A stretch of DNA of 25,584 nt from CAYQTE01 sp964420285 (GCA_964420285.1 CAYQTE010000066.1:1-25584); one strand, 5' to 3'. Counted from the first letter of the stretch, positions 7,380 to 15,633 are shown. Translations and numbers: made by a program. Notes: generated from the letters alone by a model not told the origin.

Positions 7380-8747
7380 CTATTTCGCCTTGGCCACCTC
7401 CACCTCAAAGACATAAGACGGCCCGAACATGTTCGAGCGGAAAACGATCCATTTCATGTCCGGCGTGAACATGACATTGGGCTCCAGCGCGTATTGGTGG
7501 GCCGACATGTTCACCAGCCGTTCGGTGGTGATCGTGCCGGGCTGGATGAGCTTGGATGTGTCGTACGTTCCGGCGGTGGCCAGGTTGCGGGTCAGATGCG
7601 GCGTGTGCAGCATGATCCACATGTTGGAAGTATTTCCATCGCCGGCGAAATGCGAGCCATCGCGGGAAATGTTGACGTGGATCGAAACATCGGATGCGTC
7701 CAGGTGATACCAGGTCTCCTGATGGGTCTTGAGATTGGTTCCGGAGATCCAGTCCGTGGCGCCTGCGCCGCGCGGGAAATTCAATTGATACCAGGACATG
7801 GTTCCGTCGGCCGACCAGAATTCGTGGCCCCAGATTTCATTGATCATGGTGCGCGTATGCACCTTAAAGAGATTCGATCCGTCCGTGTTGATGGTCCAGA
7901 CGCGATCGTTGTTCTGCCACGGGCCTTCGTGGCAATACATGAGCAGATTCGGATCGACCGGCGAGAACTGAAAATGATTGTCCCAATCGTTGCTCGGGTT
8001 GAAGGTCTTCAATTCGCCGGTCTTGGCGTCCATCGTGAGCAGCGCCATCGGCAGATGCTGAGCCCATCTCGCTTGCAGGTCGATGCGCTGGCCTGCCGCG
8101 GCTCGCACTTGCTGTGTCGGTGCGCCGCCCCGGCCGTCGAGATACGTCACCGCGCCGGCCAGCAGCGTCTCGTCGCAATTGACCGTGGCGAGATTGTAAT
8201 TCTCCGGCAGCGATCCGATCTTGTGTTCCTCCTTGGTAACCGGATCGACCCACCAGACGGTGCGCTGGGCCGAGGACCGATCCTGGCTGACCGCCCCGGC
8301 TGTGCCGGCCTGCCGCGCATCAGCGCCCACGACGGTTCGCGTAAGGAAGATGTGCCCGGTCTTACGGCCGACGTGGATGATGTTGTTGCTGTAGGTGACG
8401 TTGTCCACCTTCGACTGGATCGGCAGTACAAGCTCGATCTTTCGCGTGTCCAGATCGACCTGATAGATCCCGGTGGGTGATGTGAACACCAGCTTCTTCC
8501 CATCCGGCGAGAAGGAATACTGGTGAAAATAGAGGCTCTGGCTGTTGGGTTCATCGGAGAGTCGCACGACGCGATGGCCGGTGTCCTTGTCGATCCATTC
8601 CTTGGGCACGGGCTGCGTGGTGGGTTTGATGGCGAAGGCCTGGCCGGTATTGGGGTCGCGCCCCTGGGCCGGCTGAGTTGTCGTCTGGCCAAGAGCGACG
8701 GTGCAGAGCGTCGCCACGATTAAGCAAGTCCGCGTCAGTACGCACAT
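7380..8747 (-). CDS. Secreted oligogalacturonate lyase-like beta-propeller (PL22 type)
   Basis: The 455-aa protein has a Sec signal peptide (MCVLTRTCLIVATLCTVALG) followed by TTTQPAQ. The rest reads as a TolB-like seven-bladed propeller: GHRVVRLSDEPNSQSLYFHQ, then YSFSPDGKKLVFTSPTGIY, LLMYCHEGPWQNNDRVW, IWGHEFWSADGTMSW, and SAHQYALEPNVMFTPDMKW near the end. This order and the CHEGPW, HEFWSADG and HQYALEPN blocks match PL22 oligogalacturonate lyases, which split unsaturated digalacturonate by beta-elimination with a metal held by His/Gln residues. Most PL22 enzymes are cytoplasmic, so the signal peptide is notable. The start at 8747 has GGAGG 6 nt upstream; the longer frame to 8927 has an implausible Arg-rich N-terminus. 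Its 5' leader is duplicated before the next gene (to 10655). Confidence 0.8.
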   Translation of the reverse strand: MCVLTRTCLIVATLCTVALGQTTTQPAQGRDPNTGQAFAIKPTTQPVPKEWIDKDTGHRVVRLSDEPNSQSLYFHQYSFSPDGKKLVFTSPTGIYQVDLDTRKIELVLPIQSKVDNVTYSNNIIHVGRKTGHIFLTRTVVGADARQAGTAGAVSQDRSSAQRTVWWVDPVTKEEHKIGSLPENYNLATVNCDETLLAGAVTYLDGRGGAPTQQVRAAAGQRIDLQARWAQHLPMALLTMDAKTGELKTFNPSNDWDNHFQFSPVDPNLLMYCHEGPWQNNDRVWTINTDGSNLFKVHTRTMINEIWGHEFWSADGTMSWYQLNFPRGAGATDWISGTNLKTHQETWYHLDASDVSIHVNISRDGSHFAGDGNTSNMWIMLHTPHLTRNLATAGTYDTSKLIQPGTITTERLVNMSAHQYALEPNVMFTPDMKWIVFRSNMFGPSYVFEVEVAKAK

Positions 8748-8822
8748 GATGAACCTCCGCCAAGTGATTCGCCGCCGCTTCGCGTCTCGGATTACATGCT
8801 CCGATCGGACGCAACGCCGGAT
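8616..8822 (-). repeat. Leader cassette copy A (5' UTR plus signal peptide coding)
   Basis: These 207 bases align without gaps to 10524-10730 (offset 1908) with about 14 mismatches, roughly 93% identity by eye. They cover part of the untranslated leader, the ribosome-binding site and the first 44 or so codons of the lyase-like gene. Confidence 0.85.
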
Positions 8823-8868
8823 CGGGGCGACGTCCGCCCGTGTGCCGGTTGATCGGTGACGATGAACC

Positions 8869-8877
8869 ATCATACAC
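8869..8877 (-). promoter_or_regulatory. Candidate -10 region (GTGTATGAT) of the lyase-like gene
   Basis: On the minus strand this reads GTGTATGAT, about 120 nt upstream of the start codon at 8747. No -35 hexamer is convincing. The same GTGTAT core precedes three other minus-strand genes in the window. Confidence 0.4.
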
Positions 8878-8978
8878 ACGGCCGAGTGATCATGGCGAGC
8901 CGAAAGGAGACCGCGGTCAATCGACAATACCCGCGCCTCAACTTGTCCGCGTCGATGCCGGCGATGCGTTTTGTTTGT

Positions 8979-10655
8979 TCACGGCCGGGTTGTCGGCACA
9001 GTTGACGCTTGATCGGGTTTCACCTGAACCCAATAGATCTTCCCGTCTTCGGCTCCGAAGAAATTCAATGTGCCGTCGGGGTCGAAGTGGTAGGGAACCT
9101 GGGAGATTTGAAAGACGGCGGCGTCCTTCCCAGAAGGGCGCAATGCGTCTTGCGATCCGGAAAGGCCACCGTCCAGCAAGGCGCGAATTGGCTCGTAGCC
9201 CTGCACCGGGTTATCGTCGAGAACCATCTCCCATCTGGTACCCTTATACGCCCTGCCGGCATAGGCGATATGCGAGCCACTGCTATCGAATTGCGGGGGC
9301 GTCACGTTGTCATAGTCCTTTTCGAGCGATCGAGTGTTCGCGGCATGGAACACTGTCCAGCGGTAAGGATCCCACGTCGCCGCGAATGCCAGCCGCGCGC
9401 CGCTTTCGCAGAAGGTGATGCCAGCCATTGAGCTGGACCAAAATAGAGGCGTGCCATCGTAGGCGGCGTCGCTGGTGTCGAGCGTGACGCCGTCAACATC
9501 GAGCCGATAGTGCCAAACGTAAACGGGCCAATTGGGACCGCTGAATATCATGGCGCGGGAGTAAAACCCAATTTGCTGTTCGATCGCGCGGTGATTACCG
9601 TCCGGACTGTAGACAACCTCGCGCGCCACGTAGGGAACCTCGGAAACCGCTCCGTCGGCCACGAGAAATGACCGCTCGGGCGGCACGATGCCCAGCGCCC
9701 ACGTGGGGCCAAGCGTCGTGTCATACGCCGAATAGGCCACGTGGTTTTTGGCATCGCTGAAGATCGGGCCCGCTGCGATTTCGTAATGAACGGCGCCCGG
9801 CTTGCCGTCGATAATGGCCCGCCACTGTGGCGGACTTTGGCTTTCCATTGCACGGTATGCGTAGCGGGTTCCATCCGCGTTAAAGCAGAGGCCGTCAACA
9901 TCCGCGTAAGGCGCGCCAGGCGCGCCGTCTACGATCGCAGCCCACTGCCCCCTCTCGCCCGACTCAGCGGCATAGGCTATGTGGCCGCCGGCTCTGCTGA
10001 AACATAGATCCTTCACCATTGCATAACCGTCGCCGCGCCGCCCGTCCAGCACCACTGCCTGCTGCTTGTCTGACGTATCGACGAAGGCAAGATGCTGGCT
10101 GTCCGGGCTGAAGGTGAGCCGCGACGGCTGGGTCGCGAAGATAGCGCCGGGCTTGCCATCAAGAACAACGGTCCAGCCAGCGGCGGTTGCCGCTATGAAC
10201 GCGACGCGCTTGCTGTCGGGGCTGAAAGCCAGCGCAGGTTTATCATCATTCGCGATGCGGTCGAAATGGGTATCGCGCACGCCGTCGATAGATATAAAAG
10301 CCGCCCCTGAGTCACTTTCGAAATAGGCGAGGCGTTTCCCGTCCGGGCTCAGGGCGATCTGCGGGAATGTGTCGCCGGTCGCGATGGTCTTGCCATTGAG
10401 CGTGAGCACCATTTTCCGAGCGGCGAGATCGGCCACGGTCATCGCCAGAGTATGGCAATTCTCCGAAATCGCCATGCGCTCCAAGGACTGCGTCGTTGGC
10501 ACCGGCCCAACCAGCACCGCCCTCGTGGTGGGTTTAATGGCGAAGGCCTGGCCGGTATTGGGGTCGCGCGCCTGGGCCGGCTGGGTTGTCGTCTGGCCAA
10601 GAGCGACGGTGCAGAGCGTCGCCACGATTAAGCAAGTCCGCATCAACACGCGCAT
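8979..10655 (-). CDS. Secreted WD40/PD40-like beta-propeller protein, function unknown
   Basis: The 558-aa protein starts with a signal peptide nearly identical to that of the lyase-like gene (MRVLMRTCLIVATLCTVALG) and TTTQPAQARDPNTGQAF. It then has repeated blades of the form FSPD.KR.AF...W..VLDGKPG: examples are LSPDGKRLAYFESDSG, FSPDSKRVAFIAATAAGW, VLDGRRGDGYAMVKDLCFS, IVDGAPGAPYADVDGLCFN and IIDGKPGAVHYEI, spaced about 45-50 residues. These are PD40/TolB-like repeats, usually ligand- or protein-binding rather than catalytic. No lyase motifs were found past the signal. GGAG 7 nt before the ATG supports the start. It lies upstream of, and in the same direction as, the lyase-like gene, 231 nt apart. 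Role unknown; a binding partner in extracellular polysaccharide use is a guess from context. Confidence 0.8.
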   Translation of the reverse strand: MRVLMRTCLIVATLCTVALGQTTTQPAQARDPNTGQAFAIKPTTRAVLVGPVPTTQSLERMAISENCHTLAMTVADLAARKMVLTLNGKTIATGDTFPQIALSPDGKRLAYFESDSGAAFISIDGVRDTHFDRIANDDKPALAFSPDSKRVAFIAATAAGWTVVLDGKPGAIFATQPSRLTFSPDSQHLAFVDTSDKQQAVVLDGRRGDGYAMVKDLCFSRAGGHIAYAAESGERGQWAAIVDGAPGAPYADVDGLCFNADGTRYAYRAMESQSPPQWRAIIDGKPGAVHYEIAAGPIFSDAKNHVAYSAYDTTLGPTWALGIVPPERSFLVADGAVSEVPYVAREVVYSPDGNHRAIEQQIGFYSRAMIFSGPNWPVYVWHYRLDVDGVTLDTSDAAYDGTPLFWSSSMAGITFCESGARLAFAATWDPYRWTVFHAANTRSLEKDYDNVTPPQFDSSGSHIAYAGRAYKGTRWEMVLDDNPVQGYEPIRALLDGGLSGSQDALRPSGKDAAVFQISQVPYHFDPDGTLNFFGAEDGKIYWVQVKPDQASTVPTTRP

Positions 10656-10730
10656 GATGAATCTCCGCCAAGTGATTCGCCGCCGGTTCGCGCCTCGGGT
10701 TACAAACTCCGATCGGACGCAACGGCGGAT
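10524..10730 (-). repeat. Leader cassette copy B
   Basis: Second copy of the 207-nt leader (see 8616-8822). Similarity stops sharply at both ends: inside the coding region just after IKPTT, and upstream within the untranslated leader. Confidence 0.85.
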
Positions 10731-10788
10731 AATTCAGGACACTCAACACCCCCGCCAAAGACCGTGCCGGTTGCACCATAGGGTGTGG

Positions 10789-10797
10789 AGTATACAC
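10789..10797 (-). promoter_or_regulatory. Candidate -10 region (GTGTATACT) of the propeller gene
   Basis: GTGTATACT on the minus strand, about 134 nt upstream of the start at 10655. Context CCGTGT..TAT resembles the copy before the lyase-like gene, though it lies outside the clearly duplicated block. Confidence 0.4.
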
Positions 10798-10850
10798 GGA
10801 TATGCCAATCACGCCCTCCCCTGCGCCAGCGAGGCCGTTGGCTTTATGGC

Positions 10851-11234
10851 TTACTTGACATCATTGCCCATGAAATGACCCAGAACCGCCAGGTAGAGAG
10901 CCAGCTCGGCCAACGTCATGAGCTTCCGCAACGGCGCCCAACCACGCCAAGGGGGCAGCAGAATGCGACAGAACGCTGCAAGCGCTGTTACGAACGCCAC
11001 GGGATACAGGAGGTACAACAGTTGAGCGCCAGCCCCCCCCTTTTCCGCCGCCCAAATAACCAAGAGTTGCATGATAATCGCGCATGCGGCTTCGATTTCA
11101 CCACAACTCGGAATCTTCCTGGTCGCCCAACTAGCCCAGGTCGCATGGGCATTCGCAGGATTGAAATAGTCGATCACCGGCTTTTCACCCTTGGTCGGTT
11201 GAGGCTCATGTTCGCCCACGCCATCTTCCTTCAT
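10851..11234 (-). CDS. Small membrane protein, unknown function
   Basis: This 127-aa protein is not recognised. After a polar N-terminus (about 40 residues) there are three hydrophobic stretches: AACAIIMQLLVIWAA (about 49-63), AQLLYLLYPVAFVTALAAFC (about 70-89) and LMTLAELALYLAVLGHFMG (about 105-123). It is therefore probably an inner-membrane protein with two or three helices. A run of eight G on the coding strand (complement of 11033-11040) falls between the first two helices. The ribosome-binding site is weak (AGG about 13 nt upstream), but a good -10 box lies at 11308-11316. The gene is divergent from the GH51 gene. Confidence 0.6.
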   Translation of the reverse strand: MKEDGVGEHEPQPTKGEKPVIDYFNPANAHATWASWATRKIPSCGEIEAACAIIMQLLVIWAAEKGGAGAQLLYLLYPVAFVTALAAFCRILLPPWRGWAPLRKLMTLAELALYLAVLGHFMGNDVK

Positions 11235-11307
11235 TGGATCTGACCTGCCTTTCTGGTCACCGGCCGGCTCCCGAGACGACTTGCCGGCCTTTCAATGGCG
11301 AAGCGCG

Positions 11308-11316
11308 ATTATACAC
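11308..11316 (-). promoter_or_regulatory. Candidate -10 region (GTGTATAAT) of the small membrane protein
   Basis: A perfect TATAAT preceded by GTG on the minus strand; transcription would start near 11301 with a leader of about 67 nt. No -35 match at the usual distance. Confidence 0.5.
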
Positions 11317-11365
11317 TCCGCCGATCGTTCATGCGCCGCGCCGATGTCGACCAGCGATCGCTCTG

Positions 11366-11396
11366 TTGACCCGGCGGGGACTTGTGGGATATTTGG
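11366..11396 (+). promoter_or_regulatory. Candidate sigma70-type promoter of the GH51 operon
   Basis: TTGACC at 11366-11371 is followed after 17-18 nt by ATATTT/TATTTG at 11389-11395. The start codon of the GH51 gene lies about 36 nt further on. The -35 is strong and the -10 weak. Confidence 0.4.
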
Positions 11397-11430
11397 AGGG
11401 CATGGGCGGAACACTTTGGCGGAGGTTGGC

Positions 11431-13386
11431 ATGAGGTTCATTCTATGCGGTATCGTTCTGGGCGTGATTTTGACCACCAGCGCGCAGGCGGCACAGAGCG
11501 TGACACTTCAACTGGCCAAGCCGGGCGAGGCGATCTCGCCCTATATTTACGGCCAGTTCGCCGAACACCTGGGGCATTCGATCTACGGCGGCATGTGGGC
11601 CGAGATGATCGAGGATCGCAAATTCTGTTTCCACGTAAGCGACGATTACAACCCTTGGAGTTTCGCCACCGACCCGCAGTGGAACACCGGACCGTATAAG
11701 GTGCTCACCGCATCGCCGTGGAAAGTGATCGGCCCGGCCGGAACGGTGACGGCGGCGGCCGCCAACCAGACATTTGTCGGCGACTACACGCCGCAGGTGC
11801 ACCTGCCCGGCAATGGTGAGGCCGGGGGAATTCTGCAGGAAGGCCTGGCCCTGGTGAAGGGAAAGACCTACACCGGCCACATCGTGCTGGCGGGCGACAA
11901 GACGGCCGGGCCGGTCGTGGTGCAGATTCTTCAGGATGACGGCTTCCCGCTGGACTCGGGCGTCGTCACGCTGACGGACGATTTTGCCTCCCATCCGATT
12001 GCGTTCACCGCGACGACCGACAGTGAACTGGCCCGGATTTCGATCCTGAGCCACGGCACGGGAAATTATCGCATCGGCACGATTTCCCTGATGCCGTCGG
12101 ACAATATCGACGGCTGGCGCGCCGATACGCTGGCGTGTCTGAAGCAGTTGAATATCCCGATCATGCGCTGGCCGGGCGGCAACTTCGTCAGCGGATACAA
12201 CTGGCGTGACGGCATCGGCGAGCGTGACAAACGCCCGCCGCGCCGCAATCCGGCGTGGCATGGCGTCGAACTCAACGACGTCGGCATCCACGAATTCATG
12301 AATCTCATGTCGAAGCTCAAGTGCCAGGTCTATCTGGCCGTCAATACCGGCGCCGGCTCGGTGGACGAAGCGGCCGCGGAACTGCAATACGTCAACGGCG
12401 GCCCGGACACGCCGATGGGCAAGCTGCGGGCGCAGAACGGGCATCCTGATCCGTTCAACGTGAAATTCGTGGCCGTCGGGAATGAAATGTTCGGCACGTG
12501 GCAGATCGGTTACATGCCCGAGGCGCAGTACGTGCTGAAACACAACCAGGTCGTGGATGCGCTGCGGAAGGTGACGCCCGATCTGAATCTCACGGCCGTC
12601 GGCGATGTGGGCCGCGACGGCGGGTGGGACAAGCTGATGCTCCAGACGTGCGCCGATCACATGACGCTGCTGTCGGAGCACGTGTACGTGAAGGAAGAGA
12701 AGGACGTGCAGAAGCACGCGGATTTGCTGCCGGCGGCGATTCAGCACGTGGCCGATGCGTTTCGCGGATATCAGAAGGACATTCCGCAGATGCAGGGCAA
12801 GAACATCCGCATCGCGATGGACGAATGGAATTACTGGTACGGCGACTACATCTACGGCGAACTGGGCGTGGTCTATCACCTCAAGGACGCTCTGGGCGTC
12901 GCCCGCGGATTGCACGCCTTTTATCGCAACAGCGATATCTTCTACATGGCCAATTACGCGCAGACGGTCAACGTGATCGGCGCCATCAAGGCCAACCGCA
13001 CCGCCGCCAGCCTGGAATCCACCGGGCTGGTGCTGGCGATGTACCGCGCCCATTTCGGGTCGATCCCGGTTCCGACGAATCTGTCCGGGACGGATTTTGA
13101 CGTGTCGGCCGCATGGACGGACGATAAGAGCGAACTGACCGTCGCCATCGTCAATTGCACGGGCAATGCCGAGACAGTCGCTTTGTCGGCGGCGGGAACG
13201 GATAAGCTCGGAACCATCAACGCTGCCAAGCAGTGGATCATCACTGGCAGTGATGCGATGTCGTTCAACACGCCGGGCAAGTCGCCACAGGTGACGCTTG
13301 GCGAGCACGATGTCCAAATCATCAATAATACGCTACCGTCACCGCCGTTGTCGGTGACGTTGTATCGGTTCAAAGTCGGCTCGTGA
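11431..13386 (+). CDS. Secreted alpha-L-arabinofuranosidase (GH51)
   Basis: GH51 enzymes release terminal alpha-L-arabinofuranose from arabinoxylan, arabinan and pectin side chains by a retaining mechanism. The 651-aa protein has a Sec signal (MRFILCGIVLGVILTTSAQA). It then shows ISPYIYGQFAEHLGHSIYGG, an inserted carbohydrate-binding-like beta domain (about residues 75-215), and the catalytic barrel with MRWPGGNFVSGYNWRDGIG. VAVGNEMFG carries the predicted acid/base E352 and IAMDEWNYW the predicted nucleophile E465. A C-terminal beta domain (from about 555) ends it. The ATG at 11431 has GGAGG at 11421-11425; the longer frame from 11281 lacks these. The GTG of the next gene lies 8 nt after the stop, so it leads an operon. 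Confidence 0.93.
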   Translation: MRFILCGIVLGVILTTSAQAAQSVTLQLAKPGEAISPYIYGQFAEHLGHSIYGGMWAEMIEDRKFCFHVSDDYNPWSFATDPQWNTGPYKVLTASPWKVIGPAGTVTAAAANQTFVGDYTPQVHLPGNGEAGGILQEGLALVKGKTYTGHIVLAGDKTAGPVVVQILQDDGFPLDSGVVTLTDDFASHPIAFTATTDSELARISILSHGTGNYRIGTISLMPSDNIDGWRADTLACLKQLNIPIMRWPGGNFVSGYNWRDGIGERDKRPPRRNPAWHGVELNDVGIHEFMNLMSKLKCQVYLAVNTGAGSVDEAAAELQYVNGGPDTPMGKLRAQNGHPDPFNVKFVAVGNEMFGTWQIGYMPEAQYVLKHNQVVDALRKVTPDLNLTAVGDVGRDGGWDKLMLQTCADHMTLLSEHVYVKEEKDVQKHADLLPAAIQHVADAFRGYQKDIPQMQGKNIRIAMDEWNYWYGDYIYGELGVVYHLKDALGVARGLHAFYRNSDIFYMANYAQTVNVIGAIKANRTAASLESTGLVLAMYRAHFGSIPVPTNLSGTDFDVSAAWTDDKSELTVAIVNCTGNAETVALSAAGTDKLGTINAAKQWIITGSDAMSFNTPGKSPQVTLGEHDVQIINNTLPSPPLSVTLYRFKVGS

Positions 13387-13394
13387 GGTAAAGC

Positions 13395-14624
13395 GTGAAG
13401 ATCATCCGATTCCAGAGCGGCGGTCGCGTGTATTGGGGCCAGCCGACATCGGCCGGCACGGCGCTGCGCATCGAGGGCAACATCTTCGATTCGCCTCGCG
13501 TGACGGCGGAGATATTGCCGATTAACCGGCTGCTGTCGCCGCTGGTGCCGGTCGACATTTTGTGCATCGGATTGAACTACCGCGACCACGTCGCCGAGAC
13601 GCAATCGCAATTGCCTCCCAACCCAATGCTCTTCATCAAATCGAGCAACACGCTGAATGATCCGGGCGCGGATATCCAAATCCCCAGGCTCAGCAGCCAG
13701 GTCGATTACGAAGGCGAGCTGGCTGTCATCATTGGCAAAACCGCCAAAAATGTACCGCGCTCGCGGGCACTGGAATACGTCTTTGGCTACACCATCGCCA
13801 ACGATGTGTCCGCCCGCGACTGGCAAAAAGACAAAGCCCTCAACGGCGGCCAATTCGCTCGCGGCAAGAGCTTCGACGGATTCTGTCCTCTGGGCCCGTG
13901 CATACTCACCGCCGATGATGTCCTCGACCCCAACAAGTTGACCATCAAGACGTTTCTCAACGGCCAGACGGTGCAGAATTCGTCCACCGCCGAGATGGTC
14001 TTCGACGTGCCGGCACTGGTGGAAAGCGTGTCCAGCACCATGACACTCCGGCCGGGGAGCATCATTCTCACCGGCACTCCATCGGGCGTCGGGATGGGCC
14101 GGACCCCGCCGCTGTGGCTCAAGGCGGGCGATCGCATCGTAGTCGAGATCGAGTCGATCGGCCGGCTGGAAAATAGCTTGGTGGATGAGATGGAACACCA
14201 GGACCAGCCGCAGCCGCCGCAATATCAATCGGCTGAGCCGGCGAAATCGCTCGCGAGCGAGCCGCCCGCACCAGTCGAGGCGGTGGCGGCGGCGCCGAGT
14301 GTCCTGGAATACCAACCGGCGCCCAAGCGGCCGCTGGGGCGGTGGATTGTGTTCATGTTGTGGCTGGGCGTGCTGGGATTGCCGGTGGTGGCGACGACCG
14401 TCTGGCTGGCGATGCGGTACAATTATCTCACCGTCGGCTTCTACACAGTGGAGACGATGGCCGTGGCGGGGCTGGGAACGGCGGTGGTGTCGCTGGTCGA
14501 AATCGACCGAAACCGCCAGGGATCACGCCGGCGGCGCAACGCATTGATCCTGGGGGCGAGCCTGACATTCATCTGGTCGGTCGTCGCGGTACTGCTCGGC
14601 CTGACGTTCATCGTACGTAAATGA
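13395..14624 (+). CDS. FAH-family hydrolase fused to a C-terminal three-helix membrane domain
   Basis: Residues 1 to about 263 form a fumarylacetoacetate hydrolase-fold enzyme: IGLNYRDHVAE, LFIKSSNTLNDPGADI, YEGELAVIIGK with predicted metal ligands E106 and E108, NDVSARDWQ with D137, GKSFDGFCPLGP and ILTGTPSGVG. FAH enzymes cleave C-C bonds of acylpyruvates or hydrolyse diketo sugar acids (as in some L-fuconate and L-rhamnonate pathways); the substrate here is not set. A Pro/Gln/Ala-rich linker follows (266-313), then three hydrophobic helices (about 315-340, 345-371, 382-406). Ordinary FAH proteins end near residue 265. Met266 (ATG 14190) follows a GGTGG-like site and could be the start of a separate membrane gene if a stop or frameshift was lost. 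The start is GTG with GAGG 6 nt upstream. It sits in an operon with GH51 (8 nt) and GNAT (9 nt). Confidence 0.8.
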   Translation: MKIIRFQSGGRVYWGQPTSAGTALRIEGNIFDSPRVTAEILPINRLLSPLVPVDILCIGLNYRDHVAETQSQLPPNPMLFIKSSNTLNDPGADIQIPRLSSQVDYEGELAVIIGKTAKNVPRSRALEYVFGYTIANDVSARDWQKDKALNGGQFARGKSFDGFCPLGPCILTADDVLDPNKLTIKTFLNGQTVQNSSTAEMVFDVPALVESVSSTMTLRPGSIILTGTPSGVGMGRTPPLWLKAGDRIVVEIESIGRLENSLVDEMEHQDQPQPPQYQSAEPAKSLASEPPAPVEAVAAAPSVLEYQPAPKRPLGRWIVFMLWLGVLGLPVVATTVWLAMRYNYLTVGFYTVETMAVAGLGTAVVSLVEIDRNRQGSRRRRNALILGASLTFIWSVVAVLLGLTFIVRK

Positions 14625-14633
14625 GAAACGCTC

Positions 14634-15089
14634 ATGCCCGGCTCATCGATTGATCGCGGCACGTTCGACATCCGGCGCGTGCCACCGGCGGACGTGATTG
14701 CATTGCGCCACGCCGTTTTGCGCGCCGGCCTGCCGATAGAAACCGCCAGTTTCGACGGCGACTACGAGCCGGAAACCGCCCATTTCGCGGCGTTTGCTGG
14801 CTCAGAGATCATCGGCTGTGCCACGGTCCTGCAACGCCCGTGGAACAACCAGCCCGCATGGCAGGTGCGCGGCATGGCCGTCACGCCCGATCGCCGCCGC
14901 ACCGGCATCGGCCGTGCCCTGCTCGCCGCCATCGAGCGCCACATCGCCGAACGCAACGCGGCACTGCTCTGGTGCAACGCCCGCGCGTCAGCGGCGGGAT
15001 TCTACAAGCAACTGGGATGGCGAATCGCATCGGAAGAATTCGAGATTCCCACGGCCGGGCCGCATTTCAAGATGACGAAGGAGTTGTGA
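14634..15089 (+). CDS. GNAT-family N-acetyltransferase
   Basis: The 151-aa protein has the GNAT fold. An N-terminal strand-helix (FDIRRVPPADVIALRHAVLR) leads to GMAVTPDRRRTGIGRALL, the acetyl-CoA pyrophosphate-binding R-x-x-G-x-G/A loop, at about residues 81-98. A typical C-terminal ARASAAGFYKQLGW motif follows. It transfers an acetyl group to an amine; the substrate is unknown. It starts 9 nt after the FAH-fusion gene and is probably co-transcribed. The ribosome-binding site is weak (GAGAAA). Confidence 0.88.
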   Translation: MPGSSIDRGTFDIRRVPPADVIALRHAVLRAGLPIETASFDGDYEPETAHFAAFAGSEIIGCATVLQRPWNNQPAWQVRGMAVTPDRRRTGIGRALLAAIERHIAERNAALLWCNARASAAGFYKQLGWRIASEEFEIPTAGPHFKMTKEL

Positions 15090-15165
15090 TGTGTACTATT
15101 CCGACTTCGCTCGGGTCGCGGGGTGTGGGTGGCTCAAATCCCGTTGCTGCGAAAGCACATTTCTT

Positions 15166-15191
15166 GTGGTCTCGACGAATGTCGAGGCCAC
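15166..15191. repeat. 11-bp stem-loop, possible dispersed repeat
   Basis: GTGGTCTCGAC-GAAT-GTCGAGGCCAC forms an 11-bp stem with one G-U pair and a 4-nt loop. It lies in the 178-nt gap between the GNAT gene and the next gene. No T tract follows, so it is not a standard terminator. The palindrome may be a genome-dispersed element, which cannot be checked here. Confidence 0.45.
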
Positions 15192-15267
15192 GGGCGCTTG
15201 CACCGACATCCAACCGAGCGAAAATCGCTGATCGTGCGCGAGCCGCCTTGCCGACCGGAGCAAGCTT

Positions 15268-15633
15268 ATGGACCCCTCTGTCATGCAGGCGCGAAATCAG
15301 GCCTATCTGGAGATCCTCAAATGGGGATTGTTAGCGATCCGCGAAGCAGCATTCACGGGCAAGACAAAGCTCTGTGAAATCGAAGCCGATCACATTCACA
15401 ATCTACCCTCGTTGCTCAACGACGCCAACGAGAAACGGCATCACTGTTACATTGTCCCCGAGCGCAAGTACTATCTCGAGCAGCTCGAAAGGTACGGAGA
15501 AGTGGAATACCTGGAAAAACAGATGCGCTCGTATAAGGAGCCTTGGACGGTACTCATGAAGGCCGCGCTCCCCGAACTGGAGGCAGAGAATTCTGCTGCA
15601 CGAGCGAAACTGATGGGCCATGATGGTAAGTGA
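15268..15633 (+). CDS. Conserved-looking hypothetical protein, 121 aa
   Basis: Not recognised. It is soluble and mostly helical in appearance, rich in Glu/Lys/Tyr (AYLEILKWGLLAIREAAFTG; YYLEQLERYGEVEYLEKQM), with no signal peptide, membrane helix or catalytic motif that I can name. GGAG 7 nt upstream of the ATG (15257-15260) and codon composition like its neighbours support a real gene. It is last in the direction of the GH51 operon but 178 nt away, so it may be separately expressed. Confidence 0.65.
   Translation: MDPSVMQARNQAYLEILKWGLLAIREAAFTGKTKLCEIEADHIHNLPSLLNDANEKRHHCYIVPERKYYLEQLERYGEVEYLEKQMRSYKEPWTVLMKAALPELEAENSAARAKLMGHDGK

Noticed and set aside
8748..8927. 60-residue extension of the lyase-like protein
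   Set aside because: It is Arg/His-rich and unlike an export signal; a strong ribosome-binding site and signal peptide begin at 8747, and the extension overlaps the candidate promoter.
11443..13317. 624-aa minus-strand ORF opposite GH51
   Set aside because: It is the antisense of a clear GH51 gene in GC-rich DNA; no domain pattern.
15166..15191. Rho-independent terminator of the GNAT gene
   Set aside because: The stem is good but is followed by GGGCGCTTGC with no T run; listed as a repeat instead.
15121..15195. tRNA-like fragment (GGCTCAAATCCCG resembles a T-loop)
   Set aside because: No cloverleaf can be drawn; no acceptor stem or anticodon arm is in place.
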